DNA of 11,316 nucleotides from Deltaproteobacteria bacterium. Lineage in GTDB: Bacteria > Desulfobacterota > Desulfarculia > Adiutricales > Adiutricaceae. The stretch lies in contig JAITLH010000356.1 of assembly GCA_031277995.1 (NCBI GenBank), forward strand, positions 1 through 11,316, written 5' to 3'. A program made the translations under genes and the position numbers. This document shows, piece after piece, positions 1-5,390 of the stretch; position 1 is the stretch's first letter; the number at the start of each line of letters is the position of its first letter. The notes under the pieces were generated by a model. It had not been told where the DNA came from, did no database searches, and saw nothing but the letters and a program-made list of their open reading frames with translations.

Positions 1-160
1 GTAAGCGTTTTCTGGGCCTGGTCCCCCGGGTTTGGGATGGGGTAAGCGTTTTCTGGGCCTGGTCCCCCGGGTTTGTGATGGGGTAAGTGTTTTCTGGGCC
101 TGGTCCCCCGGGTTTGTGATGGGGTAAGTGTTTTCTGGGCCTGGGCCCACGGGTTTGGGG
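1..160. repeat. 41-bp tandem repeat, about 3.9 copies, open at left edge
   Basis: Four head-to-tail units begin at 1, 42, 83 and 124, each with GTAAG(C/T)GTTTTCTGGG. Units 1 and 2 differ at one base (GGGATGGG versus GTGATGGG) and units 2 and 3 at one base (GTAAGC versus GTAAGT). Unit 4 is diverged (GGGCCCACGGG in place of GGTCCCCCGGG) and breaks off near 160. The array may continue to the left of the window. The 41-bp period is not a multiple of three and no open frame crosses it, so it is non-coding. There are no unique spacers between copies, so it is not a CRISPR array. It ends about 100 bp upstream of the first membrane-protein gene, so a role in that gene's expression is possible but not shown. 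Confidence 0.95.
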
Positions 161-262
161 AGAGAAGTTTTTTCGGTGCTAGGCCACAAGGGGTGAGCCA
201 AAACATGAGCTTAGAAGCGAGACAAGGCGCTGGATAAGGCGCGGGGAAAAGGGTTTTTGATT

Positions 263-1615
263 ATGTTTAGAAAAATATTACCATATCTTGGCTGTTTAAT
301 TTTTGCCGTTCTAGGCGCTTTGGCCATTAGTTACGTTATAAGGTTAATTACAGGACCTGGCCATTTAGGTTTTATCATTACTATTATAGTAATATTAGCC
401 TTAATTTATATCATAAAAAATATCTTGGGTAAAAAGTATGAAAAAATTTTGGATCCCATTTCTACATTGTTATGTAAATATGATTTTGACGAAACAATCG
501 ATGCGTTAGAATCATTAAAGGAGGCTGATCATGAAGTTAGCAAGGAAATAGTAAACGAGATAGTTTTCAATAAAAGTATTAATTTTATTACCTTAGATGA
601 TGCTATTAGTTTAGATAATTTAATAAACAAAGAAAAAACTTTACAAACAGTAGATATGGAATTTTTTTGCGAGCAAGTTCTCTATATTTTTCTACCACAA
701 GTTGTTTTATTAAGGATGATGATACCGTTTTTGCGGGGTAAAAACTTCATTAACGACTATATTATATCCCCTTCAAGCCCGGTGGCGGGGCTAAAAAAAC
801 TCACCGGGGATTTCGGCGTTCCGGAAAAGTTTGACTTAATTTTTAGCCATAACCAAGACATGGGGGAAGTTCAAGAGCACGCGAAAAAGCTTTATGATTT
901 CGCCGGTCCCGAAATGCCCAAATGCCTGGGCCCAAAGTACGGCGAAGTTTCGGAAGAATTGACAAATTTACTCGCCCAACCCCGCGATATGGACGCCTTC
1001 AATGTAAAATTTGACGAGATGGCCGCTTATTTCACCAACTTTTCAGAGGGGGATTGTTTGCCGCGGTGGTTGTTTTTCTCCGATTCCTCGGCTGGATTGT
1101 CAAACGTGGAGTTTGTTTTTGAGGCCATGTGGGTTTACGCTTTCCAAGAACCCCATGACGAAAAAAGGTTTGACCAAGCCGTGGACCTTTTCGAGCGCTG
1201 TTTTAGCCAGGCTTATATGGCTCACCCGGGTTTTGAAGTCCATGGGGACTTAGAAGGCCATCGGGACTCAGAAGGCCATGGGGGCTCTGAAGGTTACGGG
1301 GGTTTTGAAGATCATGAAGACTTAGAAGGCCATGGGGGCTCCGAAGATTACGGGGGTTTTGAAAGTCGCGAGGGCTCTGGCGGTAACGTTAAGATCATGT
1401 CCTCACTGGACGGTTTGTTGGCCAGAATCAAAAGCCATGACAAGCGGGAATTGAGCCTGGATGGGACGCTGGCCGCTGACCTAAAAAACATGACCGAACG
1501 CTTCGCGGCCGAAAAAAACCTTTCGGCCCTAACGTCGTTGGCCTCGGGATTAGGCTGGTTAAACCAAACGAATCTTGAGAAAGAGCTGTTACTCATGGTA
1601 GCGACATTGGCGTAA
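263..1615 (+). CDS. Two-TM membrane protein of unknown family with C-terminal repeat linker (paralogue 1)
   Basis: I do not recognise this 450-aa protein as a named family. Two hydrophobic segments (about residues 6-27 and 36-54), separated by a short polar turn, should form a membrane hairpin that leaves the remaining roughly 390 residues in the cytoplasm. Residues 60-170 are helical, charged and encoded by AT-rich DNA. From about residue 171 the DNA becomes abruptly GC-richer. The core shared with the next gene includes MIPFLRGKNFIN (153-164), PEKFDLI (187-193), RWLFFSDSSAGL (268-279), MWVYAFQEPHDEKRF (289-303), LLARIKS (385-391) and LASGLGWLNQ (426-435). Residues 325-372 are eight six-residue units rich in Glu, Gly and His that the paralogue lacks. 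The ATG at 263 is chosen, with weak SD-like AAAAGGG at 247-253; an in-frame TTG at 257 is possible but has no better RBS. The tandem paralogue starts 142 bp downstream. An alpha-helical repeat scaffold is one possible fold. Confidence 0.85.
   Translation: MFRKILPYLGCLIFAVLGALAISYVIRLITGPGHLGFIITIIVILALIYIIKNILGKKYEKILDPISTLLCKYDFDETIDALESLKEADHEVSKEIVNEIVFNKSINFITLDDAISLDNLINKEKTLQTVDMEFFCEQVLYIFLPQVVLLRMMIPFLRGKNFINDYIISPSSPVAGLKKLTGDFGVPEKFDLIFSHNQDMGEVQEHAKKLYDFAGPEMPKCLGPKYGEVSEELTNLLAQPRDMDAFNVKFDEMAAYFTNFSEGDCLPRWLFFSDSSAGLSNVEFVFEAMWVYAFQEPHDEKRFDQAVDLFERCFSQAYMAHPGFEVHGDLEGHRDSEGHGGSEGYGGFEDHEDLEGHGGSEDYGGFESREGSGGNVKIMSSLDGLLARIKSHDKRELSLDGTLAADLKNMTERFAAEKNLSALTSLASGLGWLNQTNLEKELLLMVATLA
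1235..1378 (+). repeat. In-frame 18-bp minisatellite (8 units) inside paralogue 1
   Basis: Eight consecutive 18-bp units start at 1235, 1253, 1271, 1289, 1307, 1325, 1343 and 1361. Each begins GAAG or GAAA and encodes six residues such as EGHGGS, EGYGGF or EDHEDL. A higher-order 54-bp period is visible: 1271-1306 matches 1325-1360 with two mismatches in 36 bases. Because the unit is a multiple of three, copy-number change by slippage or recombination would lengthen or shorten the linker without a frameshift. The encoded segment contains several His residues and many Asp/Glu and Gly residues, so a flexible acidic linker is likely and metal binding conceivable. The neighbouring paralogue has no equivalent insert. 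Confidence 0.95.
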
Positions 1616-1745
1616 GTTTGGTGCCAGGGAGGTAAAGGGTTGAAAAACGCGCGAAAAACAACGATCATAACCGTGACGCGTCAAGGGGTTAAAAACGCCA
1701 GGGCGCCAAGAGCTCCGATTTTTTAACTATCCTCTTATTTTGATT

Positions 1746-1750
1746 AAGGA
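1746..1750 (+). promoter_or_regulatory. Ribosome binding site that sets the start of paralogue 2
   Basis: AAGGA lies 7 nt before ATG 1758. It falls inside the longer open frame that begins at TTG 1740, and so argues for ATG 1758 as the true start. Confidence 0.6.
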
Positions 1751-1757
1751 TTTTATA

Positions 1758-2993
1758 ATGCCCCCTAAAGGTTTAACCTTTATTACTTGTTCTTCGTTTT
1801 TTATAATAATCGCAATGATTATTTGTTATATTGTTGGCTTAATTATAGGGTCTAATAAATTACCTCTTATTAGTTCTATAATATTACTTATTACACTTAT
1901 AACACTTACTAAAGTTAGCAGTAAAAGTAGACATACTTTTGGTATTAACAAATTTCTTGATGATTTATTTGATAAATATAACTTTGATTTATTAAATTAT
2001 GCACTTTTTACATTACAAGTTAATAATGATAGTATTAAAAGAAAATTTATCTATTATTTAATTTCAAAAAATGATATAAATTTTATTTCTTCACCAGATC
2101 GTATTCAGTTTAACCTCGCATTAAATCATTATAAAGTACTAGATGATGCTAAAGAATATTTTAACACTCAATCTTATAATTTTATTTCTATACAACTTGA
2201 TTTATTTAAGTTAATGATTCCATATTGGAAGGGATATTATTTTATTAACTTATTTCTAACCCCATTTGATCATTCAACTAAGAAAAGCACTGCTGAAACA
2301 CTATATTATCTCACTAATGATTTTAACTGTCCAGAAAAATTTGACGTTATTTATCAACATACCCAACCGTTCTCCGTAGTTAACTCATACGTGCAAAAAC
2401 TTATTGAATTCGCCACCCCCGATACGGCCAACGCCCTTAGCCAAGTATACGGACAACCTACGGACGAAATTAAAGAATCTTTTGACCAAAACTTTAGCAA
2501 AGTTAAATTAAATAAAATTTTTGATAAGATGGTCGATTATTATACTGACTTTTCAAAAGAAGATTATTTACTTAGGTGGTTGTTTGTCGTTGATTCTTCC
2601 CGCGGCTTGATGGGCATAGAGTTTATTTTCTTGACCATGTGGATTTACGCTTATCAAATTCCGCATGATGCCAAGAGGTTTAACCAAGCCCTGGACCTAT
2701 ATAGCCGCGCTTATAGCCTAGCCATCCCGGATTCCGCTGGCCGAATTAAGTTTCTTCCCCCACTCGACGTTCTTTTGGCCAGAATCAAAAGCTTTGAAAA
2801 ACAAGGCTTGGAGCTTGACGATCGACTGGTCGCCATGATTCAAAGATGGGCCAACTACTACATTAGCCAAAAAAACGCAAACGCCTTAACGTATTTGGCC
2901 TCGGGCTTAAAGTGGTTAAACCAACCCAAACATGAACGCGAGCTCAAAAACCAAATGGAAAAATTTAACATCCCATTAACCCTAGTGCCTTAA
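1758..2993 (+). CDS. Two-TM membrane protein of unknown family (paralogue 2)
   Basis: This 411-aa protein is a paralogue of the preceding gene, and I do not recognise the family. Hydrophobic stretches at about residues 7-31 and 36-53 should anchor it as a helical hairpin with a large cytoplasmic domain. Shared blocks are MIPYWKGYYFIN (153-164), CPEKFDVIYQHTQ (191-203), RWLFVVDSSRGL (273-284), MWIYAYQIPHDAKRF (294-308), LLARIKS (339-345) and LASGLKWLNQ (380-389). The N-terminal 190 residues resemble the paralogue only in general layout. The start is ATG 1758, supported by AAGGA at 1746-1750 with a 7-nt spacer; the in-frame TTG at 1740 lies upstream of this SD and is rejected. The 5' part to about 2340 is extremely AT-rich, and from about 2590 the DNA is closer to host composition. 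The glycine/histidine linker of paralogue 1 is replaced here by a short AIPDSAGRIKF segment. Confidence 0.88.
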   Translation: MPPKGLTFITCSSFFIIIAMIICYIVGLIIGSNKLPLISSIILLITLITLTKVSSKSRHTFGINKFLDDLFDKYNFDLLNYALFTLQVNNDSIKRKFIYYLISKNDINFISSPDRIQFNLALNHYKVLDDAKEYFNTQSYNFISIQLDLFKLMIPYWKGYYFINLFLTPFDHSTKKSTAETLYYLTNDFNCPEKFDVIYQHTQPFSVVNSYVQKLIEFATPDTANALSQVYGQPTDEIKESFDQNFSKVKLNKIFDKMVDYYTDFSKEDYLLRWLFVVDSSRGLMGIEFIFLTMWIYAYQIPHDAKRFNQALDLYSRAYSLAIPDSAGRIKFLPPLDVLLARIKSFEKQGLELDDRLVAMIQRWANYYISQKNANALTYLASGLKWLNQPKHERELKNQMEKFNIPLTLVP

Positions 2994-3020
2994 GGCTCTA
3001 AAGCTCCCGGCCTCCCTTGA

Positions 3021-3068
3021 CCGCAACGCTTCTTTCGAGGACGCCTCCCCATGGGTTGCCGGTTTTTT
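3021..3068 (+). terminator. Candidate intrinsic terminator after paralogue 2
   Basis: CCGCAAC (3021-3027) can pair with GTTGCCGG (3055-3062) with one bulged C, and is followed directly by T6 (3063-3068). A smaller hairpin GAGG-ACG-CCTC (3037-3047) can form in the loop. It starts 28 bp after the stop codon of paralogue 2, the expected place. The large loop and the bulge make it weaker than the terminators near recA and purD. Confidence 0.4.
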
Positions 3069-3386
3069 GCCTACCCCAGAGGCTTAAGGGAAGCCCTGGG
3101 CCATGGAAGGCCCTTAAACGCGTCCCGTTTGATTTTTGTCACTAATTTTCGTAAGTTACCCTAAGACCAACCATATTTCCGCAAGTAAATTTCCCCATCA
3201 AAGCTTAACCGCCCTGACCCCTTGGCCAGGGCATGGGCCCCTTTGGGCTTAGCCTATTTGGCCGGGGAAAGAAACTCGGGCCGGCCCCGGGGAGAGCTGA
3301 GGCTAGGGCGTTTTGGGGATTTGGCCCAGTGACGAGGCGAGCGGCTAGGGGTTTTTTGGCAAACCTTGGGCGCTTAGCCGTTGCCT

Positions 3387-3400
3387 GGCCTGGCCAGGCC
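3387..3400. repeat. Perfect 14-bp GC-rich palindrome
   Basis: GGCCTGGCCAGGCC is a perfect dyad about 50 bp upstream of the -35 box at 3450. It could be an operator, but the local DNA is so rich in GGCC that chance formation is plausible. Confidence 0.5.
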
Positions 3401-3449
3401 TTTGGTATTTCACGGTAAATTTTTTAAAGGCTCGTTTTTTTAGAATTCG

Positions 3450-3478
3450 TTGACTTTTTTTGCGCTCCAAAGTAGAAT
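3450..3478 (+). promoter_or_regulatory. Sigma70-type promoter upstream of recA
   Basis: TTGACT (3450-3455) and TAGAAT (3473-3478) are separated by exactly 17 bp within an AT-rich island. Each hexamer differs from consensus at one position. Transcription would start near 3485. The next gene on this strand is recA at 3840, which implies an untranslated leader of about 355 nt unless a separate small RNA is made. No recognisable LexA box was found by eye, but LexA motifs vary widely among deltaproteobacteria. Confidence 0.65.
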
Positions 3479-3491
3479 GTTTCTTTACGAG

Positions 3492-3535
3492 GGTAATAAT
3501 TATCAGATATTTATGCGGGATAATTAATAATTACC
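3492..3535 (+). promoter_or_regulatory. AT-rich dyad just after the promoter (operator or leader hairpin)
   Basis: GGTAATAATTATC (3492-3504) pairs with GATAATTAATAATTACC (3519-3535) with a four-base bulge. An overlapping inverted repeat GATATTTA (3506-3513) / TAAATATC (3537-3544) could form instead. The dyad begins about 7 bp after the predicted transcription start, a place suited to a repressor site or a leader stem-loop. Which of the two it is cannot be decided from sequence. Confidence 0.45.
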
Positions 3536-3588
3536 GTAAATATCAGAAAAGGCCCAAGTTTCAGACTCAAATTCACTTAACCATGACC

Positions 3589-3607
3589 GGCCTAAGCTTT
3601 TAGGGCC
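3589..3607 (+). other. Short GC-rich stem-loop in the recA leader
   Basis: GGCCTAA (3589-3595) and TTAGGGCC (3600-3607) can pair around a GCTT loop with one bulged G. No T-run follows, so it is not an intrinsic terminator. It may be part of a structured leader, or simply reflect the GGCC-rich vocabulary of this genome. Confidence 0.35.
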
Positions 3608-3697
3608 GCGGCGCATGGCCCGAGGGCCGTAGGCGAGGCCTTAGGCGGGGCCTTGGGCGGGAATTGGGAGCGGAGGCGAGTTAGGAAACTTTTTTTT

Positions 3698-3735
3698 CGA
3701 TAGGCCCAAACCGTTTGGCTTTGGGCAGGCTATCG
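3698..3735 (+). other. Long stem-loop in the recA upstream region
   Basis: CGATAG (3698-3703) plus GCCCAAA (3704-3710) can pair with TTTGGGC (3720-3726) and CTATCG (3730-3735), giving 13 base pairs with a three-base AGG bulge and a 9-nt loop CCGTTTGGC. It is preceded by T8 (3690-3697) and not followed by a T-run, so it does not look like a terminator on either strand. It sits about 105 nt before the recA start, and is a candidate leader structure or protein-binding site. Confidence 0.5.
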
Positions 3736-3839
3736 GGCGTAACGATTAACGGCTGGCCCACCTAGAAGTTTTTTTTGGGCTTAATGTCAAGCGCCGGAAA
3801 TGTTTTGATGGCGCCTTTTACCTTGAAATGAGGAATGAA

Positions 3840-4991
3840 ATGGCAAAAGCCTCGGAAAAAGAAAAAGAACCCAAAGTCGTCAAAAAAGAGAAAGAAAAGC
3901 CCCCCACGGCAGACGTGGCCAGGCAAAAGGCTTTGGAAACGGCCTTGGGCCAGATCGAAAAAAGCTTTGGCAAAGGCTCAATCATGAAACTTGGCATGGG
4001 GGAGCAGGAACAGATCGCGACCATCCCCACCGGTTCCATTAGCCTTGACGCCGCCATCGGCGTCGGGGGCATCCCCAAAGGCCGGATCATCGAGATCTAC
4101 GGCCCGGAATCGTCAGGCAAAACCACTTTGGCGCTCCACATCGTGGCCGAAGCCCAAAAGCAAAAAAACGCCTTTGGCCAGCCGGGCGTGGCCGCTTACA
4201 TAGACGCCGAACACGCCTTGGACGTGGCCTACGCCAGGCGCCTGGGGGTTAAGACCGACGAGCTTTTGATAAGCCAGCCCGCCCACGGCGAACAGGCCCT
4301 GGACATCGCCGAGATCTTGGTTAGGAGCGGTTCGGTTGACGTCATCGTCATCGACTCTGTGGCCGCCTTAACCCCGGAGGCCGAGATCTTGGGCGACATG
4401 GGTGACGTTCACGTGGGTCTCCACGCGAGACTAATGAGCCAAGCCCTAAGGAAGCTTACCGGCGCCATCCACCGCTCCCAGGCCTCGGTTATCTTCATTA
4501 ACCAGGTCCGCATGAAAATCGGCCCCATGAGCTATGGCTCGCCCGAGGTCACGACCGGCGGCAACGCCCTTAAGTTCTACGCGACCTTAAGGCTGGAGAT
4601 CCGTCGCTACGGTTTCGTTAAGGGCCCGGACGACGCCAAAATCGGCTCCCAGGTCAGGGTCAAGGTGGTCAAAAACAAGATCTCCCCGCCCTTTAAGGAG
4701 GCCACCTTCGAGATTCTCTACGGGCGGGGCATCTCCAGGGAAAGCGAGCTTATTGACCTGGGCGTGGTCATGGACATCGTCGAGAAAAACGGCGCCTGGT
4801 TCTCCTTTAACGGGGAGAGGCTCGGTAACGGCAAGGAGAACTCCAGAAAGTTTCTCCTTGAAAACCCCGAGGTGGCCAACACCATCGAGAGCAAACTCAA
4901 GGGCGCTTACGGCATCCTGGCCGAGCGGGTGTCCGAGTCCATCAGCGGCATAAAGGACGATTCCTCCGAGGAACCGCCCGCCTCCGAATAG
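3840..4991 (+). CDS. recA: Recombinase A (RecA)
   Basis: RecA is the cytoplasmic ATP-dependent strand-exchange recombinase; its filament on single-stranded DNA drives homologous recombination and LexA self-cleavage in the SOS response. This copy has 383 residues. Walker A GPESSGKT is at 88-95, Walker B VIVID at 168-172, the L1 region follows at about 179-190, and L2 with NQVRMKIGPM and TTGGNALKFYA spans about 221-249. The C-terminus is acidic (DDSSEE), as in other RecAs. The start at ATG 3840 is chosen because GAGGA (3830-3834) lies 5 nt upstream; an in-frame ATG at 3828 would overlap that SD. Compared with E. coli RecA there are about 20 extra Lys/Glu-rich N-terminal residues, and L2 is one residue longer. 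recX, which often follows recA, is absent; alaS is next. All catalytic motifs look intact. Confidence 0.98.
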   Translation: MAKASEKEKEPKVVKKEKEKPPTADVARQKALETALGQIEKSFGKGSIMKLGMGEQEQIATIPTGSISLDAAIGVGGIPKGRIIEIYGPESSGKTTLALHIVAEAQKQKNAFGQPGVAAYIDAEHALDVAYARRLGVKTDELLISQPAHGEQALDIAEILVRSGSVDVIVIDSVAALTPEAEILGDMGDVHVGLHARLMSQALRKLTGAIHRSQASVIFINQVRMKIGPMSYGSPEVTTGGNALKFYATLRLEIRRYGFVKGPDDAKIGSQVRVKVVKNKISPPFKEATFEILYGRGISRESELIDLGVVMDIVEKNGAWFSFNGERLGNGKENSRKFLLENPEVANTIESKLKGAYGILAERVSESISGIKDDSSEEPPASE

Positions 4992-5027
4992 GCCTTGGCC
5001 TTTTTGGCCATGGGCCTTGGCCATCGG

Positions 5028-5049
5028 CTCCCCGGGGGGAGAGTTTTTT
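5028..5049 (+). terminator. Weak hairpin with T-run soon after recA
   Basis: A self-complementary CTCCCC/GGGGAG stretch is followed two bases later by T7. The usable stem is about 5 bp with a small loop. It may contribute to recA termination, but is much weaker than the hairpin at 5103-5139. Confidence 0.3.
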
Positions 5050-5102
5050 TGGCAACTTTCTTGGCTAGGTTACCCTGCCCTTAACGCCTGACCCTATCTT
5101 CA

Positions 5103-5139
5103 CGCGGCTTTGGATTTTCCCTCAAAGCCGCGTTTTTTT
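5103..5139 (+). terminator. Strong intrinsic terminator after recA
   Basis: CGCGGCTTTG (5103-5112) pairs perfectly with CAAAGCCGCG (5123-5132) around the 10-nt loop GATTTTCCCT, and T7 follows at 5133-5139. It lies 111 bp beyond the recA stop and should end the recA transcript, separating it from alaS. Confidence 0.92.
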
Positions 5140-5144
5140 CGGGA

Positions 5145-5184
5145 AAAAGCCCCGACCTTTTTCGAGAAAAAGGCCGGGGCTTTT
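5145..5184. terminator. Second, long-stem terminator, possibly bidirectional
   Basis: The arm 5145-5163 (AAAAGCCCCGACCTTTTTC) pairs with 5166-5184 (GAAAAAGGCCGGGGCTTTT) with a single A/C mismatch. The closing bases must open to form a small loop. Four Ts end the right arm and A5 (5144-5148) begins the left arm, so it could act on both strands. It follows the recA terminator by only 5 bp and insulates recA from alaS. Confidence 0.75.
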
Positions 5185-5236
5185 CTGGGGAGCTGGCCAA
5201 AAAACCCAAACCGGTCGGGGTTTATTGGGATGGGTT

Positions 5237-5250
5237 CAATTGGTTAATTG
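5237..5250. promoter_or_regulatory. Palindrome upstream of the alaS promoter
   Basis: CAATT-GGTT-AATTG is a perfect 5-bp inverted repeat, followed by a direct repeat of ATTGGTTA. It lies about 26 bp before the TATAAT box, roughly -38 to -51 from the expected start, where an activator or repressor could bind. No known family motif is recognised. Confidence 0.35.
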
Positions 5251-5252
5251 GT

Positions 5253-5281
5253 TAGGCCTTATCCACCTTTTAGGCTATAAT
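5253..5281 (+). promoter_or_regulatory. Probable alaS promoter with perfect -10 box
   Basis: TATAAT (5276-5281) is a consensus -10 element between the two terminators and alaS. No good -35 hexamer sits 16-18 bp upstream (the sequence there is TTAGGCCT), so it may need an activator or depend on the -10 box. A start near 5288 would give a leader of about 100 nt. No T-box or other known riboswitch signature is seen in that leader. Confidence 0.5.
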
Positions 5282-5390
5282 GGGTTCGGTCACCCCCGGC
5301 GGTTGGTTTTTTGATTATTGGCCCAGGACCTTTCCCCCGGTGATTATGGGTTATTTGCCAATATTTTGTTTGCCTTGTTAGGACTTTTTC

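Larger units (their letters stand above)
2994..3839. other. Long gene-free region between paralogue 2 and recA
   Basis: No convincing gene lies in these 846 bp. The region holds a candidate terminator, an inverted repeat TTAAGGG (3084-3090) / CCCTTAA (3111-3117), a 14-bp palindrome at 3387-3400, a strong promoter with an AT-rich dyad, and several GC-rich stem-loops before recA. The first part (3200-3420) is GC-rich with many GGCC words. A sharp AT-rich island covers about 3410-3550. The small open frame at 3233-3418 has no RBS and a low-complexity Gly/Arg/Ala product, and is not accepted as a gene. Confidence 0.7.

Noticed and set aside
1..160. CRISPR array
   Set aside because: The 41-bp units are contiguous with no unique spacers, and no cas genes are near.
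3233..3418. 61-codon open frame on the plus strand in the gap before recA
   Set aside because: No RBS, Gly/Arg/Ala-rich product without recognisable motif, GC-rich non-coding vocabulary, and a palindrome near its end.
3828..3830. Upstream ATG as the recA start
   Set aside because: The GAGGA Shine-Dalgarno motif overlaps and follows it and is well placed for ATG 3840.
5288..5390. T-box or other riboswitch in the alaS leader
   Set aside because: About 100 nt with no T-box bulge sequence and no convincing terminator/antiterminator pair.
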